The notes beneath the pieces are model-generated. The model was not told the DNA's origin. It saw only the letters and a list, made by a program, of their open reading frames with translations, and did not search any database. From contig CAXXXY010000008.1 of NCBI GenBank assembly GCA_963667515.2, forward strand, positions 124,001 through 188,000: 64,000 nt of DNA, read 5' to 3'. The first letter of the stretch is position 1, and each line of letters begins with the position of its first letter. The position numbers were made by a program, and so were the translations under genes. This document shows positions 22,833-35,289 of the stretch, in pieces. This DNA is from VYDC01 sp963667515 (lineage in GTDB: Bacteria; Chloroflexota; Dehalococcoidia; UBA2979).

Positions 22833-24237
22833 CAGCCGCCTCCAGCTCGCGCCGCAGGTGGCGGCCGTCGCCGGGGCTGCCTGTGATCTGCCCCTCCTCC
22901 ATCACCACGCGGCCGCCGAGGACGGTCGCGACCGGCCAGCCGCGGAAGCGCTCGCCCTCGAAGAGCGAGTAGTCGACCTGCAGCAGCTCGGCGCGGAACT
23001 CGACCTCGCGCTCCATGTCGACGAGCACGAGGTCGGCGTCGGCGCCGAGCGCGATGCGCCCCTTCCCCGCGAGCCCGAAGAGGCGCGCCGCGTTGCCGCT
23101 GGTCACGGCCGCGACCTGCGGCAGCGTGAGCCGCCCCTCGTTCACGCCACGCGCCAGCAGCAGCGGCAGGATCGTCGCGGAGCCGGGCACGCCGCCGCGC
23201 GCCTCCCAGATGTTGTCGAAGCCGCCGCCACTCTTCTGCTCCCAGCGGATCGGGATGTGGTCGGAGCCCATGCACGTCACGCCGCCGTCGGCGAGCGCGC
23301 GCCACAGCGCGTCGTTGTCCGCGCGCCACTTGATCGCGGGGTTGTACTTGGCCAGCGTCGCCTTCTCGTGCTCGGCGTGGATCGCGAGGTAGTGCGGGCA
23401 GGTCTCGCCGTCCATGCGCACGCCCTGCGCGCGCGCCTCGCGGATCACCTGTGGGCCCTCGGCGGTGCTCATGTGCACCACGTAGAGCGGGCAGCCCTGC
23501 AGCCGCGCGTAGTACGCGGCGCGGCGCATGCACTCCTCCTCCAGCGGGTTGGGGCGCGACTCGCTCCATGCGGCCGCGTCGGTGCGGCCCTCGGCGCGCA
23601 GCCGCTCGCCGAGCACCTGCGCGATCTCCCAGTTCTCGGCGTGCACCATCGCGATCGCCGGATCGCCGAGCGCCGCGATCTGGCCCAGCGCCTCGTAGAG
23701 CACGCCGTCGTCGACGGCGACGGTCGCCGGGTAGAGCTCGCGACCGCCGGCCGCGAAGTACATCTTGTAGGAGGTGGCGCCGTGCTCGCGCGCCAGCTCG
23801 GGCAGCTCCCGCACGTGCTCCAGCGACTCGATGATCGGCGAGAAGGCGATGTCGCAGTGGGCGACGCGCGGCACCTCCGCGATCTGCTGCGCGAGCACGG
23901 GGCCGTAGGGCTCGTGCGGCGAGGCCACGAAGACCATCGCCGTCGTCACGCCGCCCGAGATCAGCGAGCGCGTCTCCCGCTCGCAGATCGCGGGGAAGGC
24001 GTCGCCCGTCGGCATGTGCACGTGCGGGTCGATGACGCCGGGCAGCACGTGGCGGCCCCTGGCGTCGAGGGTGCGCTCGGCGTCCAGCGGCGTGCCGGGC
24101 GCGACCAGCGCGGCGATGCGCCCGCCCGCCACCGCGATCTCGCCGCGCCACTCGCCGGCGGGCGTGACCACGGTGCCCCCCACGATCGCGAGCTCGTACT
24201 GCGTCGCGGCGGACTGGGCCGCCTGGGACTGGGCCAC
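22828..24237 (-). CDS. hydA: Dihydropyrimidinase / hydantoinase
   Basis: 469-residue metal hydrolase of the cyclic-amidohydrolase family. It opens dihydropyrimidines or 5-substituted hydantoins to N-carbamoyl amino acids. Metal ligands: GVIDPHVHMPTG near residue 70, the carboxylated lysine in TSYKMYFAAGG at about 155, VHAENWEI, VVHMSTAEG and TCMGSDHIPI near 315. Start ATG 24237 is 25 bases downstream of the enoyl-CoA hydratase stop. The stop lies within the IS481 target site, so the insertion did not damage the protein. Substrate specificity is unknown. Confidence 0.88.
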   Translation of the reverse strand: MAQSQAAQSAATQYELAIVGGTVVTPAGEWRGEIAVAGGRIAALVAPGTPLDAERTLDARGRHVLPGVIDPHVHMPTGDAFPAICERETRSLISGGVTTAMVFVASPHEPYGPVLAQQIAEVPRVAHCDIAFSPIIESLEHVRELPELAREHGATSYKMYFAAGGRELYPATVAVDDGVLYEALGQIAALGDPAIAMVHAENWEIAQVLGERLRAEGRTDAAAWSESRPNPLEEECMRRAAYYARLQGCPLYVVHMSTAEGPQVIREARAQGVRMDGETCPHYLAIHAEHEKATLAKYNPAIKWRADNDALWRALADGGVTCMGSDHIPIRWEQKSGGGFDNIWEARGGVPGSATILPLLLARGVNEGRLTLPQVAAVTSGNAARLFGLAGKGRIALGADADLVLVDMEREVEFRAELLQVDYSLFEGERFRGWPVATVLGGRVVMEEGQITGSPGDGRHLRRELEAAG

Positions 24238-24262
24238 GGCGTTCTCCTTCGTGACCGACGCG

Positions 24263-25039
24263 CTAGTCGCCCGTGAAGCTCGCCTCGCGCTTCTCGGCGA
24301 ACGAGGTGACTGCCTCGCGGTAGTCGCGGGAGGCGAGCACGCTCTTCGCCGCGTGGTGCAGGTAGTCGCGCGACTCCGTATAGCGCAGCGCGTGCAGCGC
24401 CACGTCCTTGTAGACCTCCACGGCCCGCGGCGGGTTCGCGAGGATCTTCTCCGCGATCTCGAGCGCGGTGGGCAGCAGCTCGTCGGGCTCGACGAGGTGT
24501 GAGACGAAGCCCCAGCGGTGCGCGAGCTCGGCGGGGATCATCTCGCCCGTCAGCCCCAGGTAGTTCGCGATGGCGGGCGGGTACGCCTTGACCAGCAGGT
24601 CGATGCGCCCGATCTGCCCCGCCTTGATCTCGAGGTCGCCGAAGCGCGCGGCCGTGGAGGCGATACGGATGTCGCAATCCAGAGCCATGCCGTGGCCGCC
24701 CCCGACGCAGAGCCCGTTCACGGCGGCGATGATCGGCTTCGCTATCTCGTGCTGGCCGGGGAGCCCGAAGCGCCGCGGGTCGCGGCGCTCCACGCGCGGC
24801 GGCTGCCGCCCCTCGCGCGCGTAGATCGCGCGCTCCTTCAGGTCGGCGCCCGCGCAGAACGCGCGCCCCGCCCCCGTCACGATCGCGACGCGCAGCCCGT
24901 CGTCGTTCTTGAACGCCTGCCACGCGTCGCCCAGGTCGTGGTGGAGCTGCTCGTTGAGGGCGTTCAGCGCCTCGGGGCGGTTCATCGTGATCACCACGAC
25001 CTCGCCCTGCGGCTCGTAGAGGACGGTCTCGAGCTCCAT
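24263..25039 (-). CDS. Enoyl-CoA hydratase/isomerase family protein
   Basis: 258 residues with the crotonase fold: ITMNRPEALNALNEQLHHDL, the oxyanion loop GRAFCAGADLKER at about 60, and IAAVNGLCVGGGHGMALDCD near 110. The catalytic region around residues 130-145 reads ARFGDLEIKAGQIGRIDLL, with only one glutamate where hydratases normally have the second at the E-L-x-L-G position. The reaction could therefore be isomerisation or hydrolysis rather than hydration. It is the first gene of the minus-strand catabolic set; TATGCT box at 25088-25093. Confidence 0.88.
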   Translation of the reverse strand: MELETVLYEPQGEVVVITMNRPEALNALNEQLHHDLGDAWQAFKNDDGLRVAIVTGAGRAFCAGADLKERAIYAREGRQPPRVERRDPRRFGLPGQHEIAKPIIAAVNGLCVGGGHGMALDCDIRIASTAARFGDLEIKAGQIGRIDLLVKAYPPAIANYLGLTGEMIPAELAHRWGFVSHLVEPDELLPTALEIAEKILANPPRAVEVYKDVALHALRYTESRDYLHHAAKSVLASRDYREAVTSFAEKREASFTGD

Positions 25040-25087
25040 CGCGCGCCTCCCTGCCGCCGGCTGCGCGCTGGCGCCGCCAGGGCCGGC

Positions 25088-25093
25088 AGCATA
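25088..25093 (-). promoter_or_regulatory. Putative -10 box (TATGCT) of the enoyl-CoA hydratase gene
   Basis: AACGCTATGCTGCC on the minus strand, about 48 nt from the start. It may drive the whole enoyl-CoA hydratase, hydantoinase, carbamoyl hydrolase and amidohydrolase set. Confidence 0.45.
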
Positions 25094-25122
25094 GCGTTAC
25101 CTTGGCTCGCCGCGTGAGGGGC

Positions 25123-25197
25123 GTCCCCGGCGGTGCGGTCCCCGGCGGTGCGGTCCCCGGCGGTGCGGTCCCCGGCGGTGCGGTCCCCGGCGGTGCG
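25123..25197. repeat. 15-bp tandem repeat, five copies
   Basis: Five perfect units GTCCCCGGCGGTGCG in the 284-base divergent gap between the enoyl-CoA hydratase and the amidohydrolase. In one reading they would encode AVPGG repeats, but no ribosome site supports translation. The rest of the gap contains only promoter-like boxes. Confidence 0.9.
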
Positions 25198-25293
25198 GTC
25201 GCGCTCCACCGCCGCGTCGAGGCGGCCGAGGTCCGGCGCACGCGGGCCGCGTGCTCGGAGGCGCGCGACCCGCACACGGCGAGCGGCGCATCG

Positions 25294-25299
25294 CCTATG
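25294..25299 (+). promoter_or_regulatory. Putative -10 box (TATGCT) of the amidohydrolase gene
   Basis: TCGCCTATGCTCGCG lies 24 nt upstream of ATG 25324, same type as in the divergent promoter at 25088. Confidence 0.4.
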
Positions 25300-25323
25300 C
25301 TCGCGCCGCACGGGGGGGCGCCC

Positions 25324-26268
25324 ATGATCGTCGATATGCACGTCCACGTCTGGGACGAGGGCTACCAGCCCGAGGGCTACAAGCAGGGCATGGCGCGGGG
25401 CGCCGCCAGCCGGCGCTGGCCGCCGCGCGACCCGGCGACGATCCGCCCGCGCGTGATGGCGGGCGCCGTCGACCCCGAGGGCGAGCTGCTGATCCCGGAG
25501 CTCGACCGCGCGGGCGTCGACGTCGCCGTCGCGATGGTCGTCGACATGGGCCCCGCCTTCGGCGAGGAGCAGGACGTCCCCATCGACGAGGTGCTGGCGC
25601 AGCACGAGCGCCTCATCGCGCGCTACCCGGGCCGCTTCCACGCCTTCTTCGGCCGCGACCCACGCCGCCCCGACACCCCCGAGCGCTTCCGCCGCGCGGT
25701 CACGGAGCAGGGCTTTCGCGGCATCAAGCTCTACCCGCCGTGCGGCTACCGCCCCGACGACGAGGCGTGCTGGCCGCTCTACGAGACGTGCATCGAGCTC
25801 GGGGTGCCCGCGCTCTTCCACACGGGGACGGTGGCGCCGCCGCTCGACCCGGGCCTCGTGCACCCCAGCCTGCTCTCGGCGGTCTCGCGGCGCTACCCGG
25901 AGCTGACCGTCATCTACGGGCACGTCGGTCGGCCGCACTGGTGGCGCGACATCCTGCACATCTCGGGCAGCAACCCCAACGCCTACCTGGAGCTCTCGCA
26001 GTGGCACAGCGAGGCGAGCAAGGACCCCGCGGGGTTCGCGCGCACGCTGTCGGAGATGCGCGACTCGGTGGGCGCGCAGCGCATCCTGATGGGCAGCGAC
26101 TACGCCGCGGGCCCGCGCACCACGGGCGACCGCAGCTGGTACCCCGGCTGGATCGAGTTCCTGCGGACGCTCCCGGAGCGGGGCGCGGAGTACGGCGTGA
26201 GCTTCTCCGAGGAGGAGGTCGAGCTGATCCTCGGGGGGAACGCGCAGCGGCTGCTCCGGCTGGAGTAG
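25324..26268 (+). CDS. Amidohydrolase family 2 protein
   Basis: 314-residue TIM-barrel hydrolase with an intact metal site: MIVDMHVHVWDEGYQ (HxH), GFRGIKLYPPCGYRP, PALFHTGTVAPPLDPG, LTVIYGHVGRPHW and the final ILMGSDYAAGPR. It is closer to canonical amidohydrolases than the two other copies in the window and therefore the best candidate for catalytic activity; 6-methylsalicylate or aminocarboxymuconate-type decarboxylases and lactonases are possible. ATG 25324 starts at the conserved MHVH motif; the frame is open upstream through the 15-bp repeats from TTG 25102, which is not preferred. Confidence 0.85.
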   Translation: MIVDMHVHVWDEGYQPEGYKQGMARGAASRRWPPRDPATIRPRVMAGAVDPEGELLIPELDRAGVDVAVAMVVDMGPAFGEEQDVPIDEVLAQHERLIARYPGRFHAFFGRDPRRPDTPERFRRAVTEQGFRGIKLYPPCGYRPDDEACWPLYETCIELGVPALFHTGTVAPPLDPGLVHPSLLSAVSRRYPELTVIYGHVGRPHWWRDILHISGSNPNAYLELSQWHSEASKDPAGFARTLSEMRDSVGAQRILMGSDYAAGPRTTGDRSWYPGWIEFLRTLPERGAEYGVSFSEEEVELILGGNAQRLLRLE

Positions 26269-26287
26269 CTGCTCCGCTCGAGCAGCT
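26267..26287 (+). terminator. Stem-loop overlapping the amidohydrolase stop
   Basis: AGCTGCTC pairs perfectly with GAGCAGCT across the loop CGCTC. It begins in the stop codon TAG. No U-tract follows, so a rho-independent function is uncertain, but the position suits 3'-end formation or mRNA protection. Confidence 0.4.
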
Positions 26288-26333
26288 GCGGGGCCTCGAA
26301 TAGCGGGCGGCCGCACGGGGGGGGGGGCGAGGG

Positions 26334-27386
26334 ATGAAGATCGCGCTGCAGTACGCGCCGGGCCCGCGGGTCACGGAGCTGGGGCCGCTCTCGAAGGCGG
26401 CGGAGGACGCGGGGTTCGACGGGCTGGGGCTCGCCTCGCCGTACGGCTTCTACACCGGCATCGGCGCGCTCATCGACCCGACCGAGCGCATCCGCGTCGC
26501 GACGAGCGTGCTGCCGCTCTTCCACGCCACGCCGTTCATGCACGCCTCCTCGGCGATGATGCTGCAGGAGATGTCGGGCGGCCGCTTCATCCTCGGCGTG
26601 GGCTCGCAGACGAAGGGGCAGGTGCGCACGCAGGCCGGCTTCGACCCGGAGAAGCCGGCGCTCCGCGCGCGCGACATGGTGCGCGCGATCCGCGCGCTGC
26701 TGGAGGGCGCGCACGCCTACGAGGGCGAGTACTACCACGTCACCGGCGTCGGCTCGCTCGCGGCCGGCGGGGTCGGCGTCGCGCCGCCGCCGATCTACTT
26801 CTCGGGCGTCAACCCGCTGAACCTGCGCATCACCGGCGAGGTCGGGGACGGCATGCTCGCGCACCCGATCTTCTCGCGCCGCTACTACGACGACGTGGTG
26901 TGGCCCGCCATCGAGGAGGGGATGCGCCGCGCCGATCGCTCGAAGGCCGACTTCGAGATGTGCGCGATGCCGATGATCTGGGTCGTCGACGAGACGACGA
27001 GCCGCGCCGAGGGGCTGCGCCGCGGCAAGCGCAACCTCGCGAACTACTACTCGACGCGCGCCTACGGTGGTTACATGGAGTTCCACGGCTGGGCGCGCGA
27101 GCGCGACGACATCCGCGCCGTCTGGCAGCAGGCGAGGGATAGCGGCACCCCCATCGACGGGCACCAGATGGAGGAGATCCTCTCCGACGAGATCGTGGAG
27201 GAGGTCTGCCTGGTCGGCACGGCCGACGAGGTGCGCGAGCTGGCGCGCGAGCGCTACGAGGGCGTCGCCGAGACGCTGTTCATGTACTCGCTGCACGACT
27301 CCTACAACCGCGCGGGCGACGAGGCGCAGAAGAACGAGCAGAACCTCTACCGCGTGATCGAGGCGTTCCGCCACTTCGAGGGCTAG
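26334..27386 (+). CDS. LLM-class (luciferase-like, probably F420-dependent) oxidoreductase
   Basis: 350 residues of the bacterial luciferase-like barrel. MKIALQYAPGPRVTELGPLSKAAEDAGFDG, the FATSVLPLFHATPF-like strand, the FILGVGSQTKGQVRTQAGF anion-binding loop, PPPIYFSGVNPLNLRITGEV and the long C-terminal helix are typical. LLM proteins use FMN or F420; because F420 biosynthesis genes are 10 kb away, F420 is the favoured cofactor. A run of about 11 G lies just upstream of the ATG and includes the ribosome site. Its stop shares a CTAG with the convergent Ddn-like gene. Confidence 0.85.
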   Translation: MKIALQYAPGPRVTELGPLSKAAEDAGFDGLGLASPYGFYTGIGALIDPTERIRVATSVLPLFHATPFMHASSAMMLQEMSGGRFILGVGSQTKGQVRTQAGFDPEKPALRARDMVRAIRALLEGAHAYEGEYYHVTGVGSLAAGGVGVAPPPIYFSGVNPLNLRITGEVGDGMLAHPIFSRRYYDDVVWPAIEEGMRRADRSKADFEMCAMPMIWVVDETTSRAEGLRRGKRNLANYYSTRAYGGYMEFHGWARERDDIRAVWQQARDSGTPIDGHQMEEILSDEIVEEVCLVGTADEVRELARERYEGVAETLFMYSLHDSYNRAGDEAQKNEQNLYRVIEAFRHFEG

Positions 27387-27803
27387 CGAGCCTCCTCGGC
27401 GCCGTCGTCGAGGCGGACGCGCAGCAGCACCGCGTCGGCGCGATCGAGCGCGCGGCGCAGCGCGCTTCCGCGCAGCACCTCGCGCGCCTGCTCCGCCTCG
27501 GCGCTCGCCGGCTCCAGCAGCTCGCCGCGCCCGCGCGCGCGCCGGCCCCGCAGCTGCAGCTCCACGGGCGCCCCGCCGTGCAAGTTGCGCCACCAGCGTT
27601 GCCTCGCGTGGGAGACGAGGTAGAGCGTGTCGCCGTCTTGGGCGTCCTGCGCGGGCGTGCCGTAGCGGCGGCCGCTGCGGCGGCCCGTGACCGTGACCAG
27701 CAGCACCCGGCCCGAGAGCACGCGGTGCAGGGGCGAGCGCAACAGCGCCGCGACGAGCGCGTTGACCAGGCGGTGCGAGGGGGCGGACGACGGGGCGCAG
27801 CAT
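27383..27803 (-). pseudogene. Ddn-like F420H2-dependent nitroreductase family protein, N-terminal frame break
   Basis: Split-barrel deazaflavin-dependent oxidoreductase family. In the frame ending 27383 the family core is clear: VNALVAALLRSPLHRVLSGR, LLVTVTGRRSGRRYGTPAQD, LYLVSHARQRWWRNLHGGAPVELQL. The only good start, ATG 27803 with GGGAGG before it, is in another frame: ATG to stop spans 421 bases, one more than a multiple of three. The in-frame part begins at CTG 27769. So there is a single-base indel, a non-standard start or a sequence error. CoA-transferase gene lies just upstream (stop 27835), stop convergent with the LLM gene. Confidence 0.65.
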
Positions 27804-27834
27804 CGGCGCCCCTCCCTGCGTCGACGGCCCGGCG

Positions 27835-30294
<2,460 letters not shown>

Positions 30295-30332
30295 CGGTGT
30301 CGCCCCCGCCCGCCACGCCTCGCGCGGCCTTC

Positions 30333-30338
30333 GCTAGC
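30333..30338. repeat. Target-site duplication GCTAGC, left side of IS481 copy B
   Basis: Pairs with 31389-31394. The flanking bases outside it differ from copy A, so GCTAGC is target rather than element sequence. Confidence 0.72.
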
Positions 30339-31388
30339 TGTACTACCCAGGAAGGTTGTTCACAGGCGGGAGGCGGGGACGGCCCCGCCGACGCCGCCGT
30401 GCGGTCGGCGGTGATTGTAGCGGTAGAGCCAGCGTGGGAGCTGGCGCAGCCGCTCGGCGTTGGAGCGGTAGGGGCGGGCGTAGGCCCACTCGTTCTGCAG
30501 GATCTGGATGAAACGCTCGGCTTTGCCGTTCGTCTGCGGGCGGTAGGGCCGTGTGTGCGACAGCCGCACGTCTGCGGCGGCGGCGGCGCCGTGGAAGCTG
30601 CGGGCGACGGTGTAGGCCTTCGCGTTGTCGGTCAGGACCCGGCGCACGCGCACGCCACGCCGGCGGAAGGCCGCGAGCGCCTGCTCGAGGAAGGCGGCGC
30701 AGCTCGCGCCACGCTCGTCGGGCAGGACGGAGACGTAGGCGTAACGGCTGTGGTCGTCGACGGCGACGTGTAGGTACTCCAGCCCCAGCGAACGCCGCGA
30801 ATGCGGCCCGGAGCGCGTCTCGGCGAAGCCAGGCGCCATTCGCTTGCCGCCGCCCTCGGGGACGCGCCCGAGCTTCTTCACGTCGAGATGCAGCAGGTCG
30901 CCGGGGGCGTCGTGCTCGTAGCGGACCGGCTCCCGGGTGACGCGGTGCAGGCGGTCGAGCCGGTTGAGGCCGCGGCGCCGCAGCACGGCGTAGACCGTGG
31001 AGCGGGCGACCCCGAGCGCCCACTGGATGCGATGCGGCCCGAATCCCTGCGTGCGTCGCACGGCGCAGATGCGTCGCTCCAGCTCGGGCGGCGTGCGCCG
31101 GGGATGCGCGCGCGGGGCGGAGCTGCGGTCCTCGAGCCCTGCCGCTCCCTCCGCCCGGAAGCGCCCCAGCCACTTGGCAACGGTGTGGCGGGAGACGCGG
31201 AAGTGGCGAGCGACCTCAGCCTGGGGCCAGCCGGCGTCCACTTCCCGCACGAGCTCGAGTCGGGTCAGCGGCGTCAGCCGCGCGTTACGATGGGCCATGA
31301 GGGTGTCCTCTCCTCGCTACTGCCGTGCTGTCACACACAGCAGCGGGCGAGGCCCCTCATCCTGTCAACAACCTACGTGGGAACTACA
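30339..31388 (-). mobile_element. IS481-family insertion sequence, copy B (1050 bp)
   Basis: Same ends and length as copy A but in reverse orientation. It lies between the acyl-CoA dehydrogenase (stop at 31390-31392) and the CoA-transferase (start 30294), codirectional with both. Three point differences from copy A were noted by eye, one near the left end and two synonymous in the transposase. The flanking GCTAGC duplication is complete. Confidence 0.92.
30360..31298 (-). CDS. IS481-family transposase
   Basis: 312-residue product, same protein as the copy at 21867-22805, with intact helix-turn-helix, DDE residues and C-terminus. Reads in the same direction as the adjacent CoA-transferase, so readthrough could feed the downstream gene. 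Confidence 0.95.
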   Translation of the reverse strand: MAHRNARLTPLTRLELVREVDAGWPQAEVARHFRVSRHTVAKWLGRFRAEGAAGLEDRSSAPRAHPRRTPPELERRICAVRRTQGFGPHRIQWALGVARSTVYAVLRRRGLNRLDRLHRVTREPVRYEHDAPGDLLHLDVKKLGRVPEGGGKRMAPGFAETRSGPHSRRSLGLEYLHVAVDDHSRYAYVSVLPDERGASCAAFLEQALAAFRRRGVRVRRVLTDNAKAYTVARSFHGAAAAADVRLSHTRPYRPQTNGKAERFIQILQNEWAYARPYRSNAERLRQLPRWLYRYNHRRPHGGVGGAVPASRL

Positions 31389-31394
31389 GCTAGC
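31389..31394. repeat. Target-site duplication GCTAGC, right side of IS481 copy B
   Basis: Contains the TAG stop of the acyl-CoA dehydrogenase gene, exactly as the right duplication of copy A contains the hydantoinase stop. Confidence 0.72.
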
Positions 31395-32619
31395 CGCGCG
31401 GGAGGCCGAGCCCGCGGGTGGCGATGACGTTGCGCTGAATCTCCGAGGTGCCGGAGGCGATCGTTGCGGAGACGCCTTGCACGTGGTTCTGCGTGAAGCT
31501 CGCCATCATCGGCGCGCGCTCCTCCTCCTCGTCCCAGAGGTTGGAGTAGAGGCCGAAGACCTTGGTGCCGGTGTTCGCCAGCCGCTGCATCAGCTCCGAG
31601 CCGAAGAGCTTCGAGACGGAGGCCTCGTAGTTCGGCACCTGCCCGGCGTGCTGGATGGAGATGATGCGGAACGAGAAGTTGAACATCACCTCCGCCTCGA
31701 TCGCGTGCTGGGCGAGCGCTTCGCGGATCGAGGGCAGCGCGTCGACGCGCGAGCGCGCGCGGCCCGGCCCCGCGAGGTGCTCGACGAGCTTGCGGATGCG
31801 GCGCCGCGCCTCGATCGCCCCCGAGATGTTGGAGCGCTCGAAGTCGAGCAGCGTCATGCCCACGTACCAGCCGCGGTGCTCCTCGCCCACGAGGTTGCCG
31901 GCTGGCACCCGCACGGAGTCGTAGAAGACCTCGTTGAAGTCGTGCTCCCAGCCCATGTTCATCAGCGGCCGCACGTCCACGCCCGGCGTGTTGCGGTCCA
32001 GCAGCAGGAAGGAGATGCCGCGGTGCTTGGGCGCGTCGCTGTCGGTGCGCGCGAGCGTGAAGAGCCAGTCCGCCTCGTGGCCGCGGGTGGTCCAGATCTT
32101 CTGGCCGTCGAGCACGTACTCGTCGCCGTCGCGCACGGCGCGCGTCGTGAGCGAGCCGAGGTCGGAGCCGGCGCCCGGCTCGGAGTAGCCCTGCGCCCAC
32201 ACCACCTCGCCTGCGAGCACGCGCGGCAGGTGCTCGCGCCTCTGCTCCTCGTTGCCGTGCAGGATCAGCACGGGGCCCAGCATGGAGACGCCGATGCCGC
32301 CCACGGTGGGGGCGCCGGCCTGCGACATCTCCTGGTTGAAGATGAACTGCTCCATCGGCGTCATGCCGCCGCCGCCGTACTCGGTGGGCCAGTGTGGCGC
32401 CACCCAGTGGTGCTCGGCCAGCGCCGACACCCATTCGTCGCCGGCGGCGCGTGCCTCGGCGTCGTCCGAGAGGCGGTCCGACTGCACCTGCAGGAAGGGG
32501 AGGCGCGCCCAGCGGTCGCTATCGGCGCGGCGCCGGTAGAGCGCCGGCAGCCTCGACTCGATGAGGCCCCGCACCTCCGTCCGGAACGCCGCCTGCTCCG
32601 CGCTGTCTGTCCATTCCAT
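31390..32619 (-). CDS. Acyl-CoA dehydrogenase family protein
   Basis: 409 residues, third FAD-dependent acyl-CoA dehydrogenase. MEWTDSAEQAAFRTEVRGLI, WPTEYGGGGMTPMEQFIFNQ, QGYSEPGAGSDLGSLTTRAV, LDGQKIWTTRGHEADWLF and C-terminal ASGTSEIQRNVIATRGLGL are clear. The YEGT glutamate position is serine here (IASGT). The duplicated 28-bp start block, upstream copy at 32620-32647, resembles that of the gene at 2176. Copy B of IS481 sits at its stop codon. Confidence 0.93.
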   Translation of the reverse strand: MEWTDSAEQAAFRTEVRGLIESRLPALYRRRADSDRWARLPFLQVQSDRLSDDAEARAAGDEWVSALAEHHWVAPHWPTEYGGGGMTPMEQFIFNQEMSQAGAPTVGGIGVSMLGPVLILHGNEEQRREHLPRVLAGEVVWAQGYSEPGAGSDLGSLTTRAVRDGDEYVLDGQKIWTTRGHEADWLFTLARTDSDAPKHRGISFLLLDRNTPGVDVRPLMNMGWEHDFNEVFYDSVRVPAGNLVGEEHRGWYVGMTLLDFERSNISGAIEARRRIRKLVEHLAGPGRARSRVDALPSIREALAQHAIEAEVMFNFSFRIISIQHAGQVPNYEASVSKLFGSELMQRLANTGTKVFGLYSNLWDEEEERAPMMASFTQNHVQGVSATIASGTSEIQRNVIATRGLGLPRG

Positions 32620-32647
32620 CTGCTCGCTCCCTCGCGGGCCAGTCCAT
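32592..32647 (-). repeat. 28-bp start-region duplication of the acyl-CoA dehydrogenase gene
   Basis: On the minus strand ATGGACTGGCCCGCGAG starts at 32647 and ATGGAATGGACAGAC starts at 32619, spaced exactly 28 bases. Bases between the two ATGs are GAGGGAGCGAGCAG-like and also supply a ribosome site. Confidence 0.8.
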
Positions 32648-32724
32648 CTGCCCGCTCCCCCTGACGCCCCGCCAGGGGCCGCCGCCGAGCGCGTCATGCC
32701 GGGCGCGCGATGTCGCCCGGCGCG

Positions 32725-32931
32725 CTACATCTCCATTTTCTTGCGGCCCGAGAGGTAGCCCTCGGCGTCCTCCTCGAACTCGAGGCGGCAGCCGGTGCCG
32801 CAGAAGTAGTACGTGACGCCCGCGTGCTCGGCGGTGCCGCCGGGCGGGTTCCGCTCGTCGACCTCCATGCCGCAGACCGGGTCGATCGCCGTCCGCTTGC
32901 CGCGGATGCGATCGAGGACCTTCGAGACCAT
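32725..32931 (-). CDS. YHS domain protein
   Basis: 68 residues. AIDPVCGMEVDE and TYYFCGTGCRLEFEEDAEGYL are the two halves of the YHS domain, with three cysteines (CGM, FCGTGC) suited to binding heavy-metal ions or iron-sulfur. YHS domains occur in copper- or mercury-related proteins; the neighbourhood does not clarify this one. ATG 32931 is followed directly by VSKVLDRIRG; TACGCT box at 32968-32973. Divergent from the YyaL-type gene. Confidence 0.8.
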   Translation of the reverse strand: MVSKVLDRIRGKRTAIDPVCGMEVDERNPPGGTAEHAGVTYYFCGTGCRLEFEEDAEGYLSGRKKMEM

Positions 32932-32967
32932 GTGCGCCCCCCTCGCCTCGACGTCCGAGGCGCGTGC

Positions 32968-32973
32968 AGCGTA
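32968..32973 (-). promoter_or_regulatory. Putative -10 box (TACGCT) of the YHS gene
   Basis: GCGCTACGCTGCACG on the minus strand, 36 nt upstream of the start. Confidence 0.35.
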
Positions 32974-33016
32974 GCGCGTTCGCACGCGCCCCGGCGGGCG
33001 TCGCGCGCCCCCGCGG

Positions 33017-33022
33017 TACGAT
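33017..33022 (+). promoter_or_regulatory. Putative -10 box (TACGAT) of the YyaL-type gene
   Basis: GCGGTACGATGGGCG, 22 nt upstream of ATG 33045. An alternative ATG at 33021 overlaps the box, favouring the later start. Confidence 0.45.
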
Positions 33023-33044
33023 GGGCGCGCTCGAGGGAGGCGGC

Positions 33045-35258
<2,214 letters not shown>

Positions 35259-35289
35259 GCGGCTGCGCGCGCCCGGGGACGGGGGCGCG

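Noticed and set aside
25123..25197. CRISPR array
   Set aside because: Units are direct and contiguous without spacers, only 15 bases long, and no cas genes are near.
25102..25323. N-terminal extension of the amidohydrolase through the AVPGG repeats
   Set aside because: Starts with TTG without ribosome site and precedes the conserved MHVH start by 74 residues of low complexity; ATG 25324 suits the family.
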